Origin: an uncultured Spirochaetaceae bacterium
Lineage (GTDB): Bacteria; Spirochaetota; Spirochaetia; SZUA-6; Bin103
Length of the DNA stretch: 9,284 bases
Reading direction: 5' to 3'
Assembly: GCA_913043885.1 (NCBI GenBank)
Contig: CAJWOB010000071.1
Location: 1 to 9,284, forward strand
Shown: piece after piece, positions 1 through 6,355 of the stretch
How the letters are laid out: each line of letters begins with the position of its first letter
How positions within the stretch are numbered: position 1 is the first letter of the stretch
Notes under the pieces: model-generated
Seen by the model: the letters and a program-made list of their open reading frames with translations, nothing else
Told to the model about the DNA's origin: nothing
Database searches by the model: none
Translations under genes and position numbers: made by a program

Positions 1-529
1 CGCCACCGAGGGCGGGGCCGGCCGCCGCTGCCATGGAGGTGGCGGCACCCACCAGGCCGAAGGCGCGCCCGCGCTGCCCCTCGACCACCAGGAGGCGTAG
101 CAGCGGCGCTCCGTTCGGCAGGGTAAGCGCCAGTGCCACCGCCTGCTGCACCCGAAACGCCAGCAGCATCGCCAGGCTGGTGGATAGGGCGGCACCGATG
201 GAGGCGACGGCGAAGTAGAGCAGCCTGCCGAGGATGAGCGGCCGCCGGCCGAAGCGGTCGCCCAGCTTGCCGCCGATGGGCTGCAGCGCCGCCATCGCTA
301 CCAGATAGCCGATGACCAGCCAGCTGACGCCGGCGGCGGATCCTATGTCGTCGCGCAGCGCCGGCAGCGCCACGGTAATCATCGTCGAGTTGATCGGGGC
401 CAGCGTCGACGCGAACGCCACCGCCGCCACGGCCAGGGAGGTTGTCGGCGTGGTGGCGGTCGGTGGAGTGGTGGTGGGCGGCGTGGGGGCCGCCGTGCCC
501 TCGGGCGTCGCGCTCTCGGGACTGGACAC
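1..529 (-). CDS. MFS transporter, N-terminal part (cut by window edge)
   Basis: The 176 visible residues are the N-terminal part of a major facilitator superfamily permease of the inner membrane, most like the DHA1/DHA2 drug:proton antiporters. Residues 8-30 are a Pro/Thr-rich, probably disordered cytoplasmic tail. TM1 follows (about 31-57, with STMITVALPAL), then TM2 (about 68-86), the diagnostic loop motif A GGKLGDRFGRRPL at 86-98, TM3, TM4, and a motif C-like GPALGG at 171-176 where the window ends. The reading frame is closed by the stop of the upstream glycosidase gene in the same frame, 6 bp before the GTG at 529. That GTG is therefore the earliest possible start and needs no distant promoter. 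The GH36 gene immediately upstream suggests cotranscription, so a sugar or glycoside substrate is possible, but the family is dominated by exporters and the substrate is not readable. The family call is firm. Confidence 0.88.
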   Translation of the reverse strand, partial: MSSPESATPEGTAAPTPPTTTPPTATTPTTSLAVAAVAFASTLAPINSTMITVALPALRDDIGSAAGVSWLVIGYLVAMAALQPIGGKLGDRFGRRPLILGRLLYFAVASIGAALSTSLAMLLAFRVQQAVALALTLPNGAPLLRLLVVEGQRGRAFGLVGAATSMAAAAGPALGG

Positions 530-535
530 CCGCCG

Positions 536-2548
536 CTACGACTTGACCCGCAGCAGCAGCGAGGCGTGAGCGCCGAGCTCCGGAATCACCAGCCGTCCGT
601 CGGCGGGCATCGCCAGCCGTTCGCCGGTCCACACATCGGTAAGCGTCTGCGGCACCCCCACGCCTCCCTCCTCTCCGAGCGCCGACAGGTCCACCGGCTG
701 CTCGGGGGCACGGCGGCCGCGTCTGCGGCTGCCGACATTGAACATGCCGAGAAAGCCGGCGGTGTTGTAGACGCTGCCGGGCACCTCGTTGTGCATTACG
801 GCCAGGGGCAGCACGTCGCCGCTGCTGCACTCCGCCGACAGCGCGATGATCTTCTGCAACTCGGCGATTCGCTCCGGTGGCAGGGATGCCACGTCGTCGC
901 TGACGGTAAGAGCGCCACCGGACAGCACGACGGCGTTTATCTGGCTCATCCGCTCGGCCTCGTCTAGCGAGGTGCCCCGCGTCCGCACCATCAGGCAGTC
1001 GGGGTCGTTGAGCCACAGCCGGCGGTGCATCGGGCTGCGCGCCATGGTGTTACGAATCGAGTTGCGTGCCCCCACCAGCGCACCGGTCCGCAGGGCGCGG
1101 CCGGCTGCCATGGTCCAATAGGGGCCGGTATCGGTACCGACCCGCATTGCCTCCACCGTGCCCACCCCGGCGGAAAGCGGCATACCGCAGCCGAGCACCA
1201 CGGTATCGCGGCCGGCTGCTTCCCGGATCACCTCCATTCCCAGGCGCATTACCCCGGCGCGGGAGTAGGTCATGTCCTGGTGGCTACCGCCCTGAATACA
1301 GGCGCCGAACAGGAAGTCGCACTTGAGTAGCTCGAACCCCCACTCCTCCACCATGGTGCGCACCACCCGCAGCACGTACTCGGCGAGCCGCGGGTCGGTA
1401 ACGTCGAGCCCGTAGTAGCGGCCGCGCCAGAACACGTTGTAGCCAGCCAGGATCGGTCGGCCGTGCTCGGTGCGCAGCAGATAGTCGGGGTAATCCCGCA
1501 GCAGATCGCTGCGTCGCTCGGCGATGTAGGGGGCCAGCCAGATGCCGGGGCGAAACCCGGCCCGGCGAATCGCATCGCTGAGCTCCACCATCCGGCCGAC
1601 GAAGGGGGCGCGCAGGTTCAGCCAGTCGCCGACTCGCGTCTGGTAGCCGTCGTCGATCTGGATGTAGTCGAGGTCCAGCCCCGCCGCCGTTATCGCTTCG
1701 ACGTTGCGGAGGATGTCGTCTGGCCGCACGTGGTTGTGAAAGCAGTACCAGCTGTTCCAGCCGGTCAGGTTGCGTTTGGGCACCGGCGGTTTTGCCTTCG
1801 TGGCCACGTAATCGAAGTAGCGCTGTTGCAGGCCGACGGTGCGCCCGCGGGCCATCACCACGCCGTCGAGGTCCACCTGGTGCCCGGGTGCCAGCAGCTT
1901 GCGGCCAAAGTCGAACACCAGCTCGAAGTGGTCGCGCTCGGATCGCGCCGCCCAGTGCAGGCGGACGTAGAGGAACTGATCGAACGGCGTCGACTGACCG
2001 ATCAGGAACGACTCGCCGCTGTCGAGGTTGGCCACCACTGCGTACATCTCCGACGACAGGGCGCCGCGCTGACCGGACGGAAGATTGGCGAGATTGCTGG
2101 AGGCCAGTGACACCACCCGCAGCCAGGGCCGCAACGGGCGGTCGCTGAGGCGATAGGAGCGGGCGGTGGACCAGGACTGGTGACCGTTGCGTAGGGACGA
2201 CACGTGGTCGCGGTGGTCGATGGAGAGAAATGGCGCGATGCCGTTCTCGGTGGGGAACACCAGACGGGTAACGGTTATGGAGTGGTCGCTGTGATTGCGG
2301 AGCGAGAGGGAGAGCAGGCTGCCGAAGCGCGGCTCGTTGCTCCAGCGTCCGGTCGGCTCGATCTGCTCGTCGAAGAAACGCAGGTCGCGACGGCTGCGCT
2401 GCGAGGCGGGATCGCGGATCAGCTCGGAGGCGCGCCGGCGGGTGCCCTCCTTGGTGTGCAGGGTGGGGCAGACCTCCAGCTCGCGCCAGTCGATGCGGGC
2501 CGGATCACGTTGCTCGAGCGGGCCGCGTGCAATGCCGCTAGCGCTCAG
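536..2548 (-). CDS. GH36-family alpha-galactosidase-type glycosidase, probable CTG start
   Basis: A cytoplasmic retaining glycoside hydrolase of family GH36, expected to release terminal alpha-galactose or a related sugar. Numbered from the CTG (670 aa), an N-terminal beta-sandwich spans about 20-240 and includes RNGHQSWSTARSY (120-132). A TIM barrel follows with GWNSWYCFHNH (263-273) and DYIQIDDGYQ (294-303). The nucleophile Asp411 lies in LLKCDFLFGA (codon 1316-1318). The acid/base Asp473 lies in MRVGTDTGPYW (codon 1130-1132). Their 62-residue spacing fits GH36. A C-terminal beta domain follows from about 580. No signal peptide is seen. The start is odd: the frame has no ATG, GTG or TTG between about 2262 and 2752, and an ATG at 2752 would add about 68 residues of unlike, Arg/Pro-rich shadow sequence. 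CTG at 2546-2548 overlaps the TGA of the CYTH-HD gene as CTGA, like a coupled ATGA junction. ATT at 2531-2533 or a local indel are alternatives. Substrate is inferred from the family only. Confidence 0.85.
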   Translation of the reverse strand: MSASGIARGPLEQRDPARIDWRELEVCPTLHTKEGTRRRASELIRDPASQRSRRDLRFFDEQIEPTGRWSNEPRFGSLLSLSLRNHSDHSITVTRLVFPTENGIAPFLSIDHRDHVSSLRNGHQSWSTARSYRLSDRPLRPWLRVVSLASSNLANLPSGQRGALSSEMYAVVANLDSGESFLIGQSTPFDQFLYVRLHWAARSERDHFELVFDFGRKLLAPGHQVDLDGVVMARGRTVGLQQRYFDYVATKAKPPVPKRNLTGWNSWYCFHNHVRPDDILRNVEAITAAGLDLDYIQIDDGYQTRVGDWLNLRAPFVGRMVELSDAIRRAGFRPGIWLAPYIAERRSDLLRDYPDYLLRTEHGRPILAGYNVFWRGRYYGLDVTDPRLAEYVLRVVRTMVEEWGFELLKCDFLFGACIQGGSHQDMTYSRAGVMRLGMEVIREAAGRDTVVLGCGMPLSAGVGTVEAMRVGTDTGPYWTMAAGRALRTGALVGARNSIRNTMARSPMHRRLWLNDPDCLMVRTRGTSLDEAERMSQINAVVLSGGALTVSDDVASLPPERIAELQKIIALSAECSSGDVLPLAVMHNEVPGSVYNTAGFLGMFNVGSRRRGRRAPEQPVDLSALGEEGGVGVPQTLTDVWTGERLAMPADGRLVIPELGAHASLLLRVKS

Positions 2549-3687
2549 GCGCCGTTGTCGCCGTTGTCGCCGTTGTCGGCGGTCGGCGTGCCAAACAACC
2601 GCTCCACCGCGCTGGCCAGGCGGCGGACCAGCTGCGAGAAGCCCGGGTCGGACTCGGCCACCGGCTGGGCGCGCGCCGCGTCCTGGAACGCTGCCAGCAG
2701 AGACCGGTAGTACCACTCCTGCTGGTCGATTGGCCGGTTGAACCGCCCCCACACAATCTCCGCGGCGCCCTCCCCGGCGGCGTCCAGGTCACGCTCGATA
2801 CTCTCCGCATTATCGATCTTGTCCGCGAGCGGCACCCACAGCTGACGCCGCGCGAGTCGCGGCAACGCCTCGAGGGTGTGGCGCTTGCGCTCCTCCCAGG
2901 GGCCGGCCTTGTCCGGCTCTGATGCCACAGCCACCAGGTCGGCAACCTCGGCCCCGAATGCGCCACGCAGGTCGCCGTAGGTGGTGGCCGTGTCTTCGAC
3001 AGTGTCGTGGAGGTAGCCGGCGACCGCCACGACGGCATCGCACCCGGCGTTGATGAGCGTGGCGGCGACGCAGATGGGGTGGGTGACGTAGGGAATTGCC
3101 GTTCCCTTGCGGGTGTGGCCCTGGTGGGCGCGTACGGCGTAGGCGAGTGCCCGGTCGATCAACAGCGGACCGTCGCTCTGCCAGCTGGCGTAGGGGAGCT
3201 CGCTGAGGGCGCTGTTGGTGTAGCGGCTGTCGGCGGTGACCTCTTCGCCCACCCACTCCGGCAGCTCGGGCCGCTGGTCGGCGCGCGCCAGCTCTACCTC
3301 CGCCACCACCAACCCGGCGTTGGCGCCGCCGAACTCGTCCACCTCCCAGCGGTGGTGAGCGTGGGCGACCCGGTAGCGGGTCTTCTCGATGAGCGGACGC
3401 CGTGCCATCTGCGCCAGCATCGCCTCGGCGTGGGCGGTCGGAATCGGGTACTCGTACTCCGCATGCTGCAGCGCGTCGCCGCCGTGCCGGCGGTCGCCGA
3501 CAGTGCGCTGCTGACGCCCCTTTATAGTAAGAAACGCATCTTCGCCTGCCACGCGCACCCGCACCACCGCCGGGCCACCGTGCGATGTCAGATAGCCCTG
3601 CACGATGCGCTGGCCAGTCGCGCCGCTACGCCATGCCTCCGACCTGGTCAGGTATTTGCGCTCGATCTCGGTATTGGCATGGTCCAT
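2545..3687 (-). CDS. CYTH domain - HD (SpoT/MESH1-type) hydrolase fusion protein
   Basis: A 380-residue soluble protein with two catalytic-type domains. Residues about 6-165 form a CYTH/triphosphate-tunnel fold: ExExK signature EIERK (7-11), VRVR (Arg43, Arg45), LTIK (Lys56), EYEYPI (77-82), IEKTR (100-104), WEVDEF (114-119), AEVEL (129-133) and GEEVTADSRY near 147-156. An extra loop of roughly 12 residues follows LTIK. Residues about 172-340 match the ppGpp 3'-pyrophosphohydrolase HD domain: AH188QGHTRKG, PYVTH203P, LHDTVEDT with His227-Asp228 and Glu231-Asp232, and LADKIDN with Asp289. All metal ligands expected for SpoT/MESH1 are present. No synthetase or regulatory TGS/ACT domain is present. 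The C-terminus ends in three DNG repeats. By family, CYTH proteins hydrolyse or bind triphosphates and the HD domain removes the 3' diphosphate of (p)ppGpp; the combined role is inference. ATG 3685-3687 places EIERK at residue 7. ATG at 3699 is an alternative with a GGGG 4 nt upstream. It is first in the presumed operon with GH36 and MFS. Confidence 0.85.
   Translation of the reverse strand: MDHANTEIERKYLTRSEAWRSGATGQRIVQGYLTSHGGPAVVRVRVAGEDAFLTIKGRQQRTVGDRRHGGDALQHAEYEYPIPTAHAEAMLAQMARRPLIEKTRYRVAHAHHRWEVDEFGGANAGLVVAEVELARADQRPELPEWVGEEVTADSRYTNSALSELPYASWQSDGPLLIDRALAYAVRAHQGHTRKGTAIPYVTHPICVAATLINAGCDAVVAVAGYLHDTVEDTATTYGDLRGAFGAEVADLVAVASEPDKAGPWEERKRHTLEALPRLARRQLWVPLADKIDNAESIERDLDAAGEGAAEIVWGRFNRPIDQQEWYYRSLLAAFQDAARAQPVAESDPGFSQLVRRLASAVERLFGTPTADNGDNGDNGA
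2551..2577. repeat. Three perfect 9-bp tandem repeats (DNG codons)
   Basis: The unit gccgttgtc (plus strand) occurs three times head to tail without mismatch. On the coding strand it is GACAACGGC, giving Asp-Asn-Gly three times at the extreme C-terminus of the CYTH-HD protein, just before Ala and the TGA. Because the unit is 9 bp, copy-number change would lengthen or shorten the tail without shifting frame. The repeat lies directly upstream of the likely glycosidase start, in the place where a ribosome-binding site would be expected, and it contains no Shine-Dalgarno-like purine run. Confidence 0.9.
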
Positions 3688-3723
3688 GACGTGGCGCATC
3701 GTACCCCGGTGGCCAACAACGCA
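3688..3723. promoter_or_regulatory. Divergent 5' region between CYTH-HD and GNAT genes
   Basis: With the preferred starts, 36 bp separate two divergently read genes, so each promoter must overlap the other gene's 5' end or the transcripts must be nearly leaderless. On the minus strand a TACGAT hexamer (plus positions 3698-3703) lies 10 nt before the ATG at 3687 and could be a -10 element. No convincing -35 is visible. No clear -10 is seen for the plus-strand gene. This is inference from position and a weak motif. Confidence 0.3.
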
Positions 3724-4719
3724 GTGAGCATCCGGCCGGTCCAGGACTCGGAGACCGGGGCGCTGTCGGAGCTCATCCACGACACCATGGATCGCAGCCT
3801 GGGCGCCGACTACACCGCCGCCGAGCTCGCGCAGATGAAGCGGAGCTTCACCCCCGAGGGAGTTGCCCGCAAGCTGCAGGGAGCGGAGGCGTTTGTTGCC
3901 ACCGGCGCCGATGGGTCGTTGGCGGGGGTGGCCGCCCGCATCCCCCACGAATCGCACCCCACCGCCAGCCGGCTGCGCACGCTGTTCGTGGCGCCCCACC
4001 TGCAGGGTACCGGGCTGGGGCGGACGCTGGCTGAGCTAATCGAGGAGCGCGCGCGGGCGGCCAGCGACGTGAGCATCCGCCTGGGCTCCACGCGTACCGC
4101 CCTGCCGTTCTATCGGCACCGCGGCTACGTGGTCATAGAGCAACCGGGGCAGGAGCCCGGGCAGCAGCCCGGGTCGCAGCCGCCCCTCTATCTGCAGATG
4201 GGCAAGCACCTTCACGTCCGCATCCGCCCGGAGCAGCCCGGCGATGCAGACCAGATACGGGCGGTGATACGCGACGCGTTCCAGTCATTCGGCGGCGGCG
4301 AGGTAGAGGTGGCCTTGGTGGACCGGCTGCGGCATGAGGCGTCGCCGTTCGTGTCGCTGGTAGCCGAAATTGGCGGGCGGGTGGTGGGCTACATCGCGCT
4401 CTCGCCCATGGTGGCACCGCGCCAGGCGTTTGCCCTCGGTCCGGTCGGCGTATCCACTTCGGAGCAAGGCGGCCTCCTTGGCACCCAGCTGTGTCGGGCG
4501 GGCATGGCAGCGTGCGCGGGGCATGGCGCCGGCATGGTGTTCCTGCTCGGCCACGTCGACTTCTACCCTCGCCTCGGCTTCCGGTCTGCCGGAGCGCTGG
4601 GCTTCTCCTTTCGTGGCGAGGCGCCGCCGGCGCTGATGGTGGCCACCCCGGCAGGGGAGCCGCCGACCGGCGTGAAGGGCGAACCGCTGCAGTTCCACCC
4701 CGCCTTCGACGACGTCTAG
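3724..4719 (+). CDS. Tandem GNAT N-acetyltransferase (two GNAT domains)
   Basis: A 331-residue protein with two acetyl-CoA-dependent GNAT folds in one chain. Domain 1 (about 2-140) has the pyrophosphate-binding loop FVAPHLQGTGLGRTL, with the QxxGxG motif at Gln94-Gly97-Gly99, and the beta-6 signature ALPFYRHRGY. A Pro/Gly/Gln linker (140-154) is encoded by a 12-bp tandem repeat. Domain 2 (about 164-300) resembles the YhbS-like group: HVRIRPEQPGDADQIR, SLVAEIGGRVVGYIALSP, ALGPVGV and VDFYPRLGFRSAG. Its loop reads SEQGGLLGTQL and lacks the regular QxxGxG pattern, so this half may bind CoA poorly or serve a structural role. GTG at 3724 gives the usual MSIRP-type GNAT start; GTG 3709 and ATG 3679 are in-frame alternatives, the latter overlapping the divergent gene. 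The substrate is unknown. The stop lies 26 bp before the enolase-family gene, so cotranscription is likely. Confidence 0.85.
   Translation: MSIRPVQDSETGALSELIHDTMDRSLGADYTAAELAQMKRSFTPEGVARKLQGAEAFVATGADGSLAGVAARIPHESHPTASRLRTLFVAPHLQGTGLGRTLAELIEERARAASDVSIRLGSTRTALPFYRHRGYVVIEQPGQEPGQQPGSQPPLYLQMGKHLHVRIRPEQPGDADQIRAVIRDAFQSFGGGEVEVALVDRLRHEASPFVSLVAEIGGRVVGYIALSPMVAPRQAFALGPVGVSTSEQGGLLGTQLCRAGMAACAGHGAGMVFLLGHVDFYPRLGFRSAGALGFSFRGEAPPALMVATPAGEPPTGVKGEPLQFHPAFDDV
4141..4182 (+). repeat. Imperfect 12-bp tandem repeats encoding an interdomain linker
   Basis: Three units, caaccggggcag, gagcccgggcag and cagcccgggtcg, are followed by a half unit cagccg. They encode the (Q/E)PG(Q/S) repeats that join the two GNAT domains. 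Two copies carry the palindrome cccggg. The in-frame 12-bp period suggests the linker grew by duplication. Confidence 0.8.
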
Positions 4720-4731
4720 CCGCCTAGCGTG

Positions 4732-4737
4732 TAGCCT
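4732..4737 (+). promoter_or_regulatory. Possible -10 element (TAGCCT) before the enolase-family gene
   Basis: The TANNNT hexamer TAGCCT ends 8 nt before the ATG at 4746. No Shine-Dalgarno sequence lies between the preceding stop and this ATG. The spacing would fit a leaderless transcript starting at or next to the ATG. No -35 is evident, and read-through from the GNAT gene 26 bp upstream is an equally good explanation. Confidence 0.25.
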
Positions 4738-4745
4738 CTGTCCCT

Positions 4746-5948
4746 ATGGCGTCGGCGAGCACACTGATAGATCGGGTCGAGGTTCACGAGTTCGCATTCT
4801 CGGTGCCCGACCTCGGGCTGGAACAGGCGGCGGCGGGGGTGGGCAACATGGCCTACGTGGCCGGCAGCTCGCTCGCGGCGCGCCGCTACGCGGTGCGGCT
4901 GCGCTGCGACGACGGTGCCACCGGCTCCTACGTCAGCCACTGGGTGGGCACGCCGTCGGCGTTGGCGCAGACCGTCATGCTGGCGCCCATGCTCATCGGT
5001 CGCGACCCCGACCAGCGCGAGCTCATCTGGGACGACATGAAGCGCGAGCTGCGCGCCTACGACCACATGGGCCACGGCGTGCTGGACATTGCGCTGTGGG
5101 ACCTGGCCGGCCAGCGGCGGGGCGCCTCCGTGTCGCGGCTGCTCGGCGGCTTCCGCAAGCGGCTGCCCACCTACGCCAGCACCTATCACGGTCAGGAGGC
5201 GGCTGGCGGTCTGGATAGCCCGCAGGCGTTCGCCGACTTCGCCGCCGACTGTCAGGCGGCCGGGTTCGCCGGTTTGAAGATCCACGGCTGGAACAACGGC
5301 GACGTCGACCGCGAGGTGGAGAACCTGCGCGGCGTTCGCGCCCGGGTGGGGGACGGCTGGCGGCTCATGCTGGACCCCGCCTGCCAGCTCCGCACCTGGA
5401 GCGACGCGCTGGCGGTGGGGCGGGTGTGCGACGAGATCGGTGCGTTCTGGTACGAGGATCCCTATCGCGATGCCGCCACCTCGATCGAGGGGCACCGCCG
5501 CCTGCGCGAGCGGCTCAACACTCCGCTGCTGGTCGCCGAGCACATACGCGGTATCGAGCAGAAGGCGGCCTTCCTTGTAGGCGGTGGCTGCGACATGGCA
5601 CACCTCGATCCGGAGTACGACATGGGCATTACCGGCGCGCTGAAGATCGCCCATGTCGTCGAGGCGCTGGGGCTGGACGTACAGCTGCACGCCTGCGGCC
5701 CCGCACACCGCGCGCTGAATTCGGCGCTGCGTCACACCCATATGTACGAGCTGGCGCTGGTGGGGCCGGGCATGCCCAACGTAGTGCCGCCGGTGTACGA
5801 CGAGCGGGAGTACAGCGACAGCCTGGAAGCGGTAGGCGACGATGGCTGCGTGTCGGTTCCCGACGGACCGGGTCTGGGCGTGGCCTACGACTGGGACTTC
5901 ATCGTCGCCAACCGTGTGGCGCTCCACGAGTTCGGCGCGGCGGAGTAG
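4746..5948 (+). CDS. Enolase-superfamily enzyme, mandelate racemase subgroup (sugar-acid dehydratase-like)
   Basis: A 400-residue cytoplasmic enzyme with the alpha/beta capping domain (about 9-135) and the modified TIM barrel of the enolase superfamily, which removes the alpha proton of a carboxylate with Mg2+ help. Visible catalytic residues are a KxH pair at Lys178/His180 (GLKIHGW); metal ligands Asp210 (LMLDPA), Glu237 (WYEDPY) and Glu265 (LVAEH); and an Asp288/His315 pair (HLDPEYD, QLHAC), spaced like the Asp270-His297 dyad of mandelate racemase. The second Lys of the classical KxK motif is His here, so the chemistry is probably that of a sugar-acid dehydratase or another MR-group enzyme rather than a mandelate racemase. 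The exact substrate cannot be read. A RhaM-type mutarotase gene follows after 39 bp, which favours a deoxysugar or uronic/aldonic acid pathway. The length is normal and the ATG is unambiguous. A long opposite-strand frame here is a GC shadow. Confidence 0.9.
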   Translation: MASASTLIDRVEVHEFAFSVPDLGLEQAAAGVGNMAYVAGSSLAARRYAVRLRCDDGATGSYVSHWVGTPSALAQTVMLAPMLIGRDPDQRELIWDDMKRELRAYDHMGHGVLDIALWDLAGQRRGASVSRLLGGFRKRLPTYASTYHGQEAAGGLDSPQAFADFAADCQAAGFAGLKIHGWNNGDVDREVENLRGVRARVGDGWRLMLDPACQLRTWSDALAVGRVCDEIGAFWYEDPYRDAATSIEGHRRLRERLNTPLLVAEHIRGIEQKAAFLVGGGCDMAHLDPEYDMGITGALKIAHVVEALGLDVQLHACGPAHRALNSALRHTHMYELALVGPGMPNVVPPVYDEREYSDSLEAVGDDGCVSVPDGPGLGVAYDWDFIVANRVALHEFGAAE

Positions 5949-5976
5949 CGGGCCCGCAGACGGGCTTGTGGCCGGG

Positions 5977-5982
5977 TATGCT
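5977..5982 (+). promoter_or_regulatory. Possible -10 element (TATGCT) before the mutarotase gene
   Basis: TATGCT, four of six matches to TATAAT and a fit to TANNNT, ends 5 nt before the ATG at 5988. No Shine-Dalgarno sequence is visible in the 39-bp gap. Leaderless transcription would place the start at the ATG. No -35 is recognisable, so this stays tentative. Confidence 0.3.
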
Positions 5983-5987
5983 GTGGC

Positions 5988-6329
5988 ATGGCCACTAGAT
6001 ATGGGAGCGTAATCGGGCTCAAAGAGGAAAAGATCGAGGAGTACACCCGGCTGCACGCCGACGTCTGGCCGGAGGTCCTGGCGACGATCCGCGACTGCGG
6101 CATCCGCGACTACTCCATCTACCTGCGCAAGCTGCCGGATGGACAGCACTACCTGTTCAGCTACTTCGAGTACGTGGGCGACGACTATGCTGCCGACATG
6201 GCGAAGATGGCCGCCGATGCCGACACGCAGCGCTGGTGGGCGATCATGGGCCCCTGTCAGAACGCGCTACCGGACCGCGCCGAGGGCGAGTGGTGGGCGT
6301 CGATGCAGGAGGTGTTCCACTCCGACTAG
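5988..6329 (+). CDS. L-rhamnose mutarotase (RhaM) family protein
   Basis: A 113-residue protein of the dimeric alpha/beta-barrel RhaM family, which interconverts alpha and beta anomers of L-rhamnose or related sugars so that downstream enzymes receive the right form. The whole family pattern is visible: an N-terminal RYGSVIGLKEEKIEEY, Tyr19 and His23 in YTRLHADVWPEV (the catalytic region in characterised RhaM), DYSIYL (41-46), YLFSYFEYVGDDY (55-67), TQRWWAIMGPCQ (80-91) and EWWASMQEVFHSD at the C-terminus. The length is close to the usual 104 aa or slightly more. It follows the enolase-family gene by 39 bp on the same strand, so the pair probably serves one sugar pathway. No isomerase, kinase or aldolase of the classical rhamnose route is in view, so an L-fucose-like or other deoxysugar substrate is equally possible. 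The gene converges on the epimerase gene. Confidence 0.9.
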   Translation: MATRYGSVIGLKEEKIEEYTRLHADVWPEVLATIRDCGIRDYSIYLRKLPDGQHYLFSYFEYVGDDYAADMAKMAADADTQRWWAIMGPCQNALPDRAEGEWWASMQEVFHSD

Positions 6330-6350
6330 GGCGGCGCGGTTCTTCCGCCC
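6329..6350. terminator. Small hairpin between convergent genes, possible terminator
   Basis: GGGCGG at 6329-6334 pairs perfectly with CCGCCC at 6345-6350 around a 10-nt loop. It begins on the last base of the mutarotase stop and ends 5 bp before the epimerase stop, a natural place for a shared terminator. The stem is only 6 bp and no T-run follows on either strand, so intrinsic termination is uncertain. Confidence 0.35.
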
Positions 6351-6355
6351 GGCAG

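Noticed and set aside
2549..2752. A 5' extension of the glycosidase to ATG 2752
   Set aside because: The added 68 residues are Arg/Pro/Gly-rich and are the off-frame reading of the CYTH-HD C-terminal coding region. GH36 similarity begins only after about 2500.
3007..3708. An extension of the tandem GNAT frame upstream to ATG 3007
   Set aside because: This stretch is opposite the conserved CYTH-HD gene, and its translation has the look of a shadow frame. GNAT homology starts at the MSIRP-like sequence at 3724.
3688..3999. An upstream extension of the CYTH-HD frame to 3999
   Set aside because: The extra residues lie opposite GNAT domain 1 and match nothing. The CYTH signature EIERK sits 7 residues from the chosen ATG, as is usual.
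4141..4185. Repeats with cccggg palindromes as a terminator or recombination site
   Set aside because: They lie in frame within the GNAT gene and are fully explained as linker codons.
4716..6149. A 477-codon open frame on the minus strand opposite the enolase-family and mutarotase genes
   Set aside because: Its product is a Val/His/Gln/Arg-rich composition typical of antisense frames in GC-rich DNA. It has no recognisable motif, and it covers two genes with strong family signatures on the plus strand.
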